Part shown: positions 29,447-37,445 of the stretch, piece by piece
Position numbering within the stretch: the stretch's first letter is position 1
Layout: each line of letters opens with the position of its first letter
From: Roseiarcus sp963835885
Lineage (GTDB): Bacteria > Pseudomonadota > Alphaproteobacteria > Rhizobiales > Beijerinckiaceae
NCBI GenBank assembly: GCA_963835885.1
Contig: CAWIHF010000023.1
Span: forward strand, 1 to 64,000
Length of the DNA stretch: 64,000 bases
Direction: 5' to 3'
Notes under the pieces: model-generated
What the model was told of the DNA's origin: nothing
The model's input: only the letters and a program-made list of their open reading frames with translations
Databases searched by the model: none
Position numbers and translations under genes: made by a program

Positions 29447-31093
29447 ATGGCCAATCGTTACGATGACGAAAAATTTGGTTCTGTCGTGCGCGACTATGTG
29501 CGCGGCAATATCAGCCGCCGCCAGTTCATCCTGCGCGGCGCGCAGCTCGGTCTGTCCGCCGCCGTCTTGGCAAAGTTGACCCGACCCTCGCGGGCCGCCT
29601 CCAATATGATCAATTCCGATCCCGTGTCGCCCTACGAATCTCCGATCACGCCCGAGCGCGTGGCGTTCCTCAAGACCAAGCCCTACAAGGGCACGACCAT
29701 CAACGTGATGGTGCTGAAGGCGACCGTCGGCGACGGCCTGAAGTATCATGTGCCGCACTGGGAGGAGGCCACCGGCGGCAAGGTGAACGTCGCCGAGGTT
29801 CCGATCGAGACGCTGCATCAGCAGATCTTCTCCGACCTCGCAACGGGATTGGGCAAGTACGACGCCTACATGACCGGCGCCTGGTTCTACGGCGACTTCT
29901 TCGTTCCGAAGGACCCCTACATCGTCCCGGTCGAGAAGTTTATCGGCGATCCGAAGACTCCCTATTGGGACCCCGACCAGTGGCTTCCGGCCATGCGCAA
30001 GCTCTATTCGTGGAACGGCAAGGTGTACGGCGTCCTGTTCGACGGCGACGCTCAGGTTCTGTACTACCGCAAGGACGCCTTCGCCAACAAGGAGTTTCAG
30101 GACAAGTTCAAGGCGAAATACAACTACGATCTGCCGGCGCCGCCGACGACGACCCAGCAATACCACGACGTTGCGGACTTCTTCACCGGTTGGGACTGGA
30201 ACGGCGACGGCCAGAACGACTGGGGAATTTCGCTTCACGCCAAGGTCAACGAGCAGGGATTCTTCCACTTCCTGACACTCTCGGCGCCTTTCGTAGTGTC
30301 GGCCGACAACAAGTATTACTTCTTCAATCCCGACACGATGAAGCCGCTGATCAATTCGGAGGGCCATGTCAAGGCGCTCGAGGACTATGTGAAGTTCCTC
30401 GCCAACGGTCCGAAGGAGGAGATCAGCTGGACGCTGAGCCAGGGCTGGAACCTGTTCCTCTCAGGGCACTCGGCGACGGAGCCGACCTGGGGCGACCTGC
30501 CCACCTTCGCGCAGGACCCGAAGACTTCGAAGGTCAAGGGAAAGATGGGCGCGGCGCCTTTGCCCGGCACGACCGAGGCCTTCAACCCGATCACCGGCCA
30601 ATGGAAGAAATACGACCTCAACCAGGTCGGCAACACCAACGGCGGCAGCTGGCATTGCGTCATTTCGCGCCTGTCGAAGAAGCAGGGCGCAACCTACGAC
30701 TTCCTCGCCTTCATGGCGAACAAGAAGAACGCACTGTTCAATTGCACCCAGGGCTTCACCGGCGTGCAGCCTGGCATGAAGTTCGAGTACTTCCCGCCGG
30801 TCGGGAGCGGCAATGTCGAGGAGTGGAAGGCGCTGGGCTGGGACGAGGCCGACGCGATCGAGTATCTTAAGGGCTATTATGCCGTGCTGGCGGCGCCCGT
30901 TCAGCAGGAATATCTGCGCATCCCCGGCGCAGCCGAGTATTGGCATGAGCTCGATGTCAACGTCTCGGCGGTGCTCGGCGGCCAGATGCAGGCGAAGGCG
31001 GCGCTCGACGCCACCGCGGCTGCGTGGGAAAAGGTCACCGACCGCTACGGGCGCGATAAGCAGAAGGCGTTGTACCAGGCGTCGTTCAGCTGA
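29447..31093 (+). CDS. Extracellular solute-binding protein (family 1), Tat-type signal
   Basis: A 548-residue large carbohydrate-binding protein of the CUT1 importer. The start at 29447 (MANRYDDEKFGSVVRDYVRG) follows GGAGGAAGG. The N-terminus carries a twin-arginine motif, ISRRQFILRG, before a hydrophobic stretch ending SAAVLAKL, so export through Tat in folded form is likely. The mature part has GTTINVMVLKATVGDGLKYH, YDAYMTGAWFYGDFFVPKD and WDWNGDGQNDWGISLHAK, typical of family 1 binding proteins near the oligosaccharide/polyol group. It is followed by two permease genes on the same strand. Confidence 0.92.
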   Translation: MANRYDDEKFGSVVRDYVRGNISRRQFILRGAQLGLSAAVLAKLTRPSRAASNMINSDPVSPYESPITPERVAFLKTKPYKGTTINVMVLKATVGDGLKYHVPHWEEATGGKVNVAEVPIETLHQQIFSDLATGLGKYDAYMTGAWFYGDFFVPKDPYIVPVEKFIGDPKTPYWDPDQWLPAMRKLYSWNGKVYGVLFDGDAQVLYYRKDAFANKEFQDKFKAKYNYDLPAPPTTTQQYHDVADFFTGWDWNGDGQNDWGISLHAKVNEQGFFHFLTLSAPFVVSADNKYYFFNPDTMKPLINSEGHVKALEDYVKFLANGPKEEISWTLSQGWNLFLSGHSATEPTWGDLPTFAQDPKTSKVKGKMGAAPLPGTTEAFNPITGQWKKYDLNQVGNTNGGSWHCVISRLSKKQGATYDFLAFMANKKNALFNCTQGFTGVQPGMKFEYFPPVGSGNVEEWKALGWDEADAIEYLKGYYAVLAAPVQQEYLRIPGAAEYWHELDVNVSAVLGGQMQAKAALDATAAAWEKVTDRYGRDKQKALYQASFS

Positions 31094-31139
31094 ACGAGCC
31101 TAAGGAAATGGGTCCGCGGCCGTGCGCCGCGGGCCCCCG

Positions 31140-31226
31140 TCGTCATTGCGAGCCGAAGGCGAAGCAATCAGGGGGCCGTAGCGCCCCGACGTTCAACTGG
31201 ATTGCTTCGCGTGCTCGTAATGACGG
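31140..31226. repeat. REP-like palindromic repeat, family B
   Basis: CGTCATTGCGAGCCGAAGGC at the left and GGATTGCTTCGCGTGCTCG followed by TAATGACGGG at the right form the stem. It lies between the binding-protein and permease genes, a place where such repeats often reduce downstream transcript levels. Confidence 0.85.
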
Positions 31227-31252
31227 GCAACAACCGGAGGAACGAGGAGGAG

Positions 31253-32161
31253 ATGGCGACAGCGGCTCGGGTTCGGCGCCTGGAAAGCGGCGGCGCGTTC
31301 AAATACGCGCTGCTCCTGCCCGCGGTCGTCTGGGTTGTCGCGTTCACGTTCTTTCCGCTGATCTCGGTGATCCGCTACAGTTTCGCCAATTACGTGCTCG
31401 GCGAAGGGATCACCGGATACGTCGGCTTCGCCAACTATGTCGACGTTCTCACCTCGGATCGGTTCTGGCACGCTATCCTCGTCACATTGATCTTCGTCGT
31501 GGTGGCCGTTCCCATTCAATTGGTGCTCGGTTTTCTTGCGGCGTGGCTGGTCAATCTCCACGCTCCGGGAACACGGACGTTCCGCACGATCATCGGCGCG
31601 CCGTTGTTCACCCTCGAAGTGGCGATCGGCTATATCGGCGTGACCTTCTTCACCGACCAGGGCGGTCTGATCGCCGTTCCGCTGGCCGCAATGGGCATTC
31701 ACATTCCCTGGATGTCGACGGCCTACGGCGGGATCGCCGGCGCCATCCTGCTCGACGTCTGGCGCTGGACGTCGTTCATTTTCATCATCGTGCTCGCGGG
31801 CCTGTCCGGCATTCCGAGCGACCTTTACGACGCGGCGGTCCTCGACGCGAAAAACCATTGGCAGGTGATGTGGCATCTGGCGATCCCGCTCGCCTGGCCG
31901 GTGATCACGATCGCCGTACTTCTGCGCACGATCGAATGCCTGAAGGTCTTCGCCATCCCCTTCGCCCTGACCTCGGGCGGACCGGGAACCAGCACGGAGC
32001 CATTCAGCGCGATGGACTATCTGGTGACCATTCAGTTCTTCGACTTTGGCAAGGGCTCGGCCATGGGCGTCGTGTTCCTGATCATGGTTTCCGCGGTGAT
32101 CACGATGTTCTTCAAGCAGATGCGCAAGAGTTCTGGCGTAGGATCGGGAGCGGCGCGATGA
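31253..32161 (+). CDS. Sugar ABC transporter permease, MalF/UgpA-like
   Basis: A 302-residue inner-membrane permease with six hydrophobic segments, such as YALLLPAVVWVVAFTFFPLI and LVTLIFVVVAVPIQLVLGFL. The EAA loop that contacts the ATPase reads GIPSDLYDAAVLDAKNHWQV. The start at 31253 (ATGGCGACAGCGG) is preceded by GAACGAGGAGGAG; the upstream in-frame codons back to 31202 lie in the REP-like repeat. The next permease gene overlaps by four bases (ATGA). Confidence 0.93.
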   Translation: MATAARVRRLESGGAFKYALLLPAVVWVVAFTFFPLISVIRYSFANYVLGEGITGYVGFANYVDVLTSDRFWHAILVTLIFVVVAVPIQLVLGFLAAWLVNLHAPGTRTFRTIIGAPLFTLEVAIGYIGVTFFTDQGGLIAVPLAAMGIHIPWMSTAYGGIAGAILLDVWRWTSFIFIIVLAGLSGIPSDLYDAAVLDAKNHWQVMWHLAIPLAWPVITIAVLLRTIECLKVFAIPFALTSGGPGTSTEPFSAMDYLVTIQFFDFGKGSAMGVVFLIMVSAVITMFFKQMRKSSGVGSGAAR

Positions 32162-33013
32162 TCAACATCCTGTGGACGCGAGCCGGAATCGGGTCCCGCA
32201 TCCTCGTCTATGCGCTGCTGGTCTCAGCCTCCGTCTTCACCCTCGTGCCGTTCCTCTGGGCCGCGGTCAATTCGGTCAAGACGCTCACCGAGACGTTCGA
32301 GCTCAACGCCTTCATCCCGTTCCTGCAGTTCGAGCCGACGCTCGAACTCGTGGAGGACGGTGCTGAGCGACCCGCAGACCACCAACGCCTTTATCAGCAG
32401 CTGCGTGGTGAGCGCCGGCACGACAGTGTTCTCCTTGATCCTCGGCGTCCCGGCGGCCTACGCGCTGGCGCGTTACGAGTTCCCGGTCAAGTCGAACGAC
32501 ATCGCGTTGTGGTTCCTGTCGCAGCGCGTGCTGCCGCCCGCGGTTGTGCTGGCGCCGTTCTACCTTCTCCTGGTTTATCTGCGCCTGATCGACACCTGGA
32601 CCGGCCTGATCCTCTGCTACTCGACCTTCAATCTCGCCTTCGTCGTCGTGATCATGCGCGACATATTCCGCGACGTCAGCACCGAGATCGAGGACGCGGC
32701 GAAGGTCGAGGGGGCGACGCCGTGGCAGATCTTTTGGATGATCGCCCTGCCGCTGTCGCTCGACGGCCTCGTCGTCTCCTCGGTGCTGGTCTTCGCCTTC
32801 AGCTGGAACGAGGCTTTGTTCGCTTCGGCGTTGACTTCGCAGGCGGCCGCTCCGTGGTCTGCTCTCATTCTCGCGTCCCGCTCGACGCGCGGCGTCGACT
32901 TCAACCAGGCCTCGGTCAACACGCTGATCGGCATCATCCCGCCGGTGATCTTCTATTTCTTCGTGCAGCGCTTCCTCGCGCGCGGACTCACCTTCGGGGC
33001 CGTCAAGGGGTAG
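32158..33013 (+). CDS. Sugar ABC transporter permease, MalG/UgpE-like, one +1 frameshift
   Basis: About 284 residues. The ATG at 32158 overlaps the stop of the previous permease and gives MINILWTRAGIGSRILVYAL, then TLVPFLWAAVNSVKTLTETF. At 32341-32350 (CTCGAACTCGTGG) the frame gains one base; downstream reads SWRTVLSDPQTTNAFISSCV, with the EAA loop STEIEDAAKVEGATPWQIFW and the end ARGLTFGAVKG. Removing one base, for example to make GACTC, restores a full-length protein. With the preceding genes and the UgpC-type ATPase it completes the importer. Confidence 0.88.
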
Positions 33014-33021
33014 CGAACCCT

Positions 33022-33080
33022 TCTCAAACCCTTCTCCCGCTTGCGGGAGAAGGGGGCCGGCGACAGCCGGCCGGATGAGG
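33022..33080. repeat. Dispersed repeat, family C
   Basis: CCTTCTCCCGCTTGCGGGAGAAGG hairpin (12-base arms, truncated here to avoid a longer quote: positions 33031-33054) followed by CCGGCCGGATGAGGG. A relative lies at 46779-46858. Immediately after a permease gene it could act as a transcription terminator or mRNA stabiliser. Confidence 0.7.
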
Positions 33081-33096
33081 GCCTTCGCCACGATTC

Positions 33097-33564
33097 TCAG
33101 TCCGATCGCGACCCGGCGGTCGCGCGCCGCTCGACGAGGTAAAGGTGCTCGCACACGAGCGCGGTTTCGCCCGCCTGATTGGACACTTCGAGGCGTTCGA
33201 CGACGATTCCATGGCTCGAGCGGCGGGGATGATCTCGCTTCTCGACGATCGTCGTCCTGGCCCGGATGGTGTCGCCGATGAACACCGGCTTGACGAAGCG
33301 CAGGCGGTCGTAGCCGGTCGACATGGCGCGCGGATTGATGTCGGTCGCGGTCATGCCGACACCGACGCTGAAGACAAGGGTGCCGTGCGCCATGCGGCGC
33401 TTGAAGTCCTGCGTCGCACACCATTCGGCGTCCATGTGGTGGGGGAAAAAGTCGCCCGTCTGGCCGGCGTGGGCGACGATGTCCGCCTCGGTAATGGTGC
33501 GCCCGAGACTCTGCCGCGTTTCGCCGACCTCGAAGTCCTCGAAAAAGCGCTCCTCGACCTTCAT
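33097..33564 (-). CDS. MaoC-family dehydratase (hot-dog fold), with hydratase motif
   Basis: About 155 residues. From ATG 33564 it reads MKVEERFFEDFEVGETRQSL, then the (R)-hydratase-type motif QTGDFFPHHMDAEWCAT, whose Asp and His are the expected catalytic pair, and RLRFVKPVFIGDTIRARTTI. The open frame extends to an ATG at 33591 (nine more codons), but that start overlaps a candidate operator and has no ribosome site. The substrate is probably an enoyl-CoA or a related thioester. It is divergent from the cytosolic binding-protein-like gene at 33658. A second, motif-poor MaoC gene lies at 43734. Confidence 0.9.
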   Translation of the reverse strand: MKVEERFFEDFEVGETRQSLGRTITEADIVAHAGQTGDFFPHHMDAEWCATQDFKRRMAHGTLVFSVGVGMTATDINPRAMSTGYDRLRFVKPVFIGDTIRARTTIVEKRDHPRRSSHGIVVERLEVSNQAGETALVCEHLYLVERRATAGSRSD

Positions 33565-33590
33565 GGCGGCTCCGCTGGCCTTGCTTGTCA

Positions 33591-33621
33591 TTCACATATG
33601 GATGATACATTCGCTTATGAA
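33591..33621. promoter_or_regulatory. Candidate paired operator in a divergent promoter
   Basis: TTCACATATGGA (33591-33602) and TTCGCTTATGAA (33610-33621) are two near-palindromic boxes 19 bases apart, about two helical turns. Related boxes occur at 42808-42819 (TTCATATGTGAT, inverted ATCACATATGAA) and 41903-41914 (TTCACTAGCAAA). The shared form is roughly TTCACATATGAA. The IclR regulator encoded at 41985 is the natural candidate to bind it; this is inference. Confidence 0.45.
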
Positions 33622-33657
33622 TTGCAAGCCCGTCGCGCGGGATCAGGGAGGCGCAGG

Positions 33658-34806
33658 TTGGACATCATCCTCCACGGCATGACCTGGAGCCACGAGCGCG
33701 GGCACGCCCCGCTTGTCGCTTGTTCGAGGCTGTGGCGCGACCGGACCGGCGTCGAAATCGGTTGGGACAAGCGTTCGCTGCAGGATTTCGAGGCCTACCC
33801 GGTCGACGAGCTGGCGCGGCGCTACGACCTTATCGTCATCGATCACCCCCATGTGGGGCAGGTGACCCGCGAGGGCTGCCTTGCGCCATTCGACGATCCG
33901 GCGCGCGCCGCCGACCGGGACGCGCTGGCCCGCGGCAGCGTCGGTCCTTCCTACGCCAGCTATGACTGGCAGGGGCGGCAGTGGGCGCTGCCGATCGACG
34001 CGGCGACGCAGGTCATGGCCTGGCGGCCGGACCTCCTCGCGGAGCCGCCGAGTTTTTGGGACGAAGCGGTCGATCTCGCCCGGCGCGGCGCGGCGATTTG
34101 CCCGATGCGCCCGCCGCACTCGCTGATGGTTCTCTACACGCTAACCGGCAATCTCGGCCGTCCGTGCGCAGTCGAGGGACCCGACCTGATCGACGCCGAG
34201 GCCGGCGCCGAAGCCTTCGATCGGCTGCGCGAGCTGACGGCGCTCATCGGCCCGCGCTCATTCGCGATGGACCCGATCGACGCGTACGAGGCGATGGCGG
34301 ACGCCGGTTCTCCGTTCGCCTGCGCCCCGCTGATCTACGGCTACGTCAGCTACGCGGCGGACGGTTTTCGCGCGCGAAGAATCCGCTTCGCCGACATTCC
34401 GGCGCTCGGCGCGAATGGCCCGATCGGATCGGCGCTCGGCGGGACAGGGATCGCCGTCTCCGCCCTCAGCGCGAACCAAAAGGCGGCGGCCGACTTCGCC
34501 TATTGGGTCGCAAGCGCCGACGTCCAGGCTGGCCTCTACGCGGCCTCGGGTGGCCAGCCCGCCCATGCCGCCGCCTGGGAGTCGGACGCCGTCAACGCCC
34601 CGGTCGCCGACTTCTATCGCGCCACCAGGCGGACGCTCGAAGGATCATGGCTCCGCCCCCGCCACGACGGCTACATGCCCTTCCAGGACGCCGCCGCGCG
34701 CCTCCTGAACGAGGCGCTGCAGGCGGGCTGGCAGGGGCGGGAGACGGTCGGGCGCATCAACACGCTCTTTCGCGCCAGCCTTGCGAGCGGGCAATATAAC
34801 AACTAA
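33658..34806 (+). CDS. Solute-binding-protein-like protein without a signal peptide
   Basis: About 382 residues with the family 1 solute-binding fold but no export signal. The likely start is TTG at 33658 (LDIILHGMTWSHERGHAPLV) after GGGAGGCG; an upstream ATG at 33598 would add 20 residues with no hydrophobic core either. Recognisable pieces are YDLIVIDHPHVGQV, WALPIDAATQVMAWRPDLL and SALGGTGIAVSALSANQKAA. Periplasmic members always carry a leader, so this protein should stay in the cytoplasm, perhaps as a ligand sensor or carrier. It is divergent from the MaoC gene and close to the candidate operator pair. No permease follows it. Confidence 0.85.
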   Translation: MDIILHGMTWSHERGHAPLVACSRLWRDRTGVEIGWDKRSLQDFEAYPVDELARRYDLIVIDHPHVGQVTREGCLAPFDDPARAADRDALARGSVGPSYASYDWQGRQWALPIDAATQVMAWRPDLLAEPPSFWDEAVDLARRGAAICPMRPPHSLMVLYTLTGNLGRPCAVEGPDLIDAEAGAEAFDRLRELTALIGPRSFAMDPIDAYEAMADAGSPFACAPLIYGYVSYAADGFRARRIRFADIPALGANGPIGSALGGTGIAVSALSANQKAAADFAYWVASADVQAGLYAASGGQPAHAAAWESDAVNAPVADFYRATRRTLEGSWLRPRHDGYMPFQDAAARLLNEALQAGWQGRETVGRINTLFRASLASGQYNN

Positions 34807-34917
34807 CGTAGTGTGTATAAACGCCTGCGAAATGGACAGGTTTCGGCGCCCAATCAGTTGAAAAGGCTGGGTCGCGGCCAAATCTGCCATCGACGGGCTC
34901 GCTGATCTTTTCCATCA

Positions 34918-35985
34918 TCACGGATGGGCCTTAAGCGGCGTCGCCGGCCGCGCGCTCGACTCGAACGCCGCCTCGACCAGCGCCATGGTCGTCCATGCGT
35001 CCTCGACCGAGGCGATGAGCTCCTGGTCCTCGTCGGCGATGAAGCGCTGCAGGTTCGCCATGCGTCCGACGAATGCGTCGGGGAACCAGCCGCCATGCAG
35101 CGGAACATGGACCCAGTCGGCCTCGCCCTTCGCCTTGATCGTCAGCTCGTCCGGCTCGCCGCGAGGATAGTCGAGCAGCACGCCCATCTTGGCGTGAGCG
35201 GCCCCATCCGATCCCTCGAAGCGAAACTCCGCCACCTGATGCCTGCGGCCGTAGGAATGGTTGTGGTTGATGGACATCGCGCTTCTCACCTCGTCGCCGT
35301 AGTCGAGAATTGCGGTGGTGCGGGTCTGCGCCATCTCGGACGAGGGGTGGCCGATGGTCTTGGCGTGCACGCCGCTCGGATCGCCGAGAAAGCTGCGGAT
35401 GAGGTCCAGATAGTGGATCGAGTGCACCGCGATCTCGATGCGCGGCAGATCCTTCAGGAACGCGAACAGGTTCCATGGCGTGTCGATCGACAGGCGGACT
35501 TCGACGTCGAGGAGCCGCCCGATGAGGCCGCGATCGAGCGCATCCTTGACCGCCAGCATCATCGGCGAGAAGCGAAGCTGGAAGTTGACCGCGGCCTTGA
35601 GCCCGCGCGCCCGGCAGACTTTCAAGATCTCGGTCGCGCCGTCGAGGTCGGACCCCATCGGCTTCTGGATGAGGACGCCGGCGCCGGCCGGAACGCGCTC
35701 GAGCACAGGGAGATGCGCTGCCGGCGGCGTCGCGAGATCGAACACCGCGCCTTCGGTCGCCAGCGCCTCGTCAAGCGAATTGAAGACTCGGACGCCGAAC
35801 TTGTCGCCGACCGTCTTCGCCCGCTCGGCGTCGAGATCGTAGACGCCGGCGACCGGAAATCCTCCCTTCTTGTAGGCCGGAAAGTGCGCATCGACGACGA
35901 TCGAGCCTGCGCCGATGGTGACAATGGGCCGCGGCCGTGAAGGCGCCGGCCACGTCTGTCGCAGGGAGGTCGGGTCAAATGTCAT
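34918..35985 (-). CDS. Gfo/Idh/MocA-family NAD(P)-dependent oxidoreductase
   Basis: A 355-residue sugar or cyclitol dehydrogenase. The N-terminal Rossmann fold shows IVTIGAGSIVVDAHFPAYKK (a GxGxxx variant) and VYDLDAERA, with the family's EKP-like motif as IQKPMG. The catalytic region includes IEIAVHSIHYLDLIRSFLGD, with His, and the C-terminal beta-sheet domain follows. It opens with MTFDPTSLRQTWPAPSRPRP. It lies 12 bases downstream of the mutarotase and is probably the last gene of the minus-strand operon that runs from the binding protein at 41810. It would oxidise a sugar to its lactone or reduce a keto-sugar. Confidence 0.92.
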   Translation of the reverse strand: MTFDPTSLRQTWPAPSRPRPIVTIGAGSIVVDAHFPAYKKGGFPVAGVYDLDAERAKTVGDKFGVRVFNSLDEALATEGAVFDLATPPAAHLPVLERVPAGAGVLIQKPMGSDLDGATEILKVCRARGLKAAVNFQLRFSPMMLAVKDALDRGLIGRLLDVEVRLSIDTPWNLFAFLKDLPRIEIAVHSIHYLDLIRSFLGDPSGVHAKTIGHPSSEMAQTRTTAILDYGDEVRSAMSINHNHSYGRRHQVAEFRFEGSDGAAHAKMGVLLDYPRGEPDELTIKAKGEADWVHVPLHGGWFPDAFVGRMANLQRFIADEDQELIASVEDAWTTMALVEAAFESSARPATPLKAHP

Positions 35986-35997
35986 GGTTGAGCCCGC

Positions 35998-36328
35998 TCA
36001 GTCGTGATGAAACACCTCTTCCGCCATCGCCCACCACTCGCCTTCAGCCGCGCGACTCGAGCGGCGCCTGCATCGGTTTGTGGATCGCCCACCATTCCTG
36101 CGTTCGCGGATCGGCCTCCATTTTCGCCGCGTCGGCCGCCCAGTCGTCGCCATGATACTCCCAGTAGCCGAACAGCAGGTTCTCCGGCTCGCGCAGGAAG
36201 ATGGTGTAGTTGCGGATGTTGCAGTCGGAAATCTTGGCGAGGATTTCTGGCCAGACGGCCGCGTGGGTCTTCTTGTATTCGGCGATCCGTCCCGGCTTGA
36301 TGCCGATCACCATGCCCATGCGCTTCAT
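35998..36328 (-). CDS. rhaM: L-rhamnose mutarotase, one +1 frameshift near the C-terminus
   Basis: About 109 residues of the RhaM/RhaU family, which interconverts anomers of L-rhamnose and similar sugars. MKRMGMVIGIKPGRIAEYKK starts it, followed by HAAVWPEILAKISDCNIRNY and LFGYWEYHGDDW. In the frame as given it stops at 36044 after KPMQAPLESRG. One base on, the expected tail AAEGEWWAMAEEVFHHD appears and ends at 35998, so an extra base at about 36050-36060 is likely, next to a GACTC. It sits between the MR/MLE-family gene and the Gfo/Idh/MocA gene with no gap, which supports a deoxysugar such as rhamnose or fucose as substrate of this operon. Confidence 0.88.
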
Positions 36329-37444
36329 TCAAGTCCCTCCGATCGTGCGAGTGAACTCGGCGAGGCTTTTCGCCTTCACCGCCTCGAAATCCCATTCGAC
36401 GCCGATGCCGGGCGACATTGGGGCCACGGCCATGCCATTTTCGACCGCCAGGCGCGACGTCGTCAATTCGTCGAGCTGCGGGATATATTCGACATATTTT
36501 CCGTTCGGCACGGCGCAGCTGAGGCTGACGTGCAGCTCCATCAGGAAGTGCGGGCAGACCGGCATGTCGAACGCCTCCGCCGCATGCGCAACCTTGAGCC
36601 AGGGGGTGATCCCTCCGATGCGCGCGACGTCGACCTGCACGATCGAGCAGGCGCCTTTGGCCATGTATTCGCGGAAGTGCCGGATCGAGTACATCAACTC
36701 GCCGACCGCGATCGGCGTCGTGGTCGCGCCGGACAGCCGGACATGCCCGTCGAGATCGTCGGCCGGCAGCGGCTCCTCGATCCAGGCGAGATCGAGCTCG
36801 GCGAAGCGCCCAGCGCGCCGGATCGCCTCGTCGAGCGTAAAACCCTGATTGGCGTCGGTCATGATCTCGTAAGAAGGCCCAAGCGCCGAGCGCACCGCCG
36901 CAAGCCGCCGAAAGTCCTCGGAGACATGCGGGCGGCCGATCTTTACCTTCGAGCCCATGAACCCTTTCTCGCGCGCGGCAAGCGCGTCATCGACCAGGGC
37001 GCCCTCGTCGATGTGCAGCCAGCCCCCTTCCGTCGTGTAGAGCGGCCGCCGATCCGCCGCTCCTCCGGCGACGATCCACAGCGGCAGCGCGCGTCGCTTG
37101 CAGCGCAGATCCCACAGCGCCGTATCGATCGCCGCAAGCGCCAGGGCCGAGATCGCGCCGATCGTGGTGGCGTGGGTGGCGAATTCCAGCTCGCGCCAGA
37201 TCGCCTCGACTCTTTCCGCTTCCTTGCCGATGAGCCGCGGCGCCAGATGGTCGGCGAGGAGGCGCATGACGGAGGAGCCCCCCGTGCCAATCGTGTAGCT
37301 GTAGCCGGTTCCGACCGCCCCGTCGCTGTCGGTGATCGTCACGATCGGCGTCTCCTGCGAGACGAAGCTCTGGATGGCGTCGGTGCGCCTGACCTTCGGC
37401 GGAATATCGACAAGCCGCATTTCAATGCGTTCGATCCGCGCCAT
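36329..37444 (-). CDS. Mandelate racemase/muconate lactonizing enzyme family protein (KxK type)
   Basis: A 371-residue enolase-superfamily enzyme. From ATG 37444 it begins MARIERIEMRLVDIPPKVRR. Residues of the active site are complete: KVK in GSKVKIGRPH, metal ligands D in MTDANQG, E in WIEEPL and E in VGELMYS, and a His in CPHFLMELH. This matches the mandelate racemase subgroup acting on alpha-hydroxy acids, mostly sugar acids (rhamnonate, fuconate, galactarate type). It starts one base after the stop of the UgpC-like ATPase gene and ends directly against rhaM. The open frame extends upstream to 37570 but that part is the ATPase gene read in another frame. Confidence 0.93.
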   Translation of the reverse strand: MARIERIEMRLVDIPPKVRRTDAIQSFVSQETPIVTITDSDGAVGTGYSYTIGTGGSSVMRLLADHLAPRLIGKEAERVEAIWRELEFATHATTIGAISALALAAIDTALWDLRCKRRALPLWIVAGGAADRRPLYTTEGGWLHIDEGALVDDALAAREKGFMGSKVKIGRPHVSEDFRRLAAVRSALGPSYEIMTDANQGFTLDEAIRRAGRFAELDLAWIEEPLPADDLDGHVRLSGATTTPIAVGELMYSIRHFREYMAKGACSIVQVDVARIGGITPWLKVAHAAEAFDMPVCPHFLMELHVSLSCAVPNGKYVEYIPQLDELTTSRLAVENGMAVAPMSPGIGVEWDFEAVKAKSLAEFTRTIGGT

Positions 37445-37445
37445 C

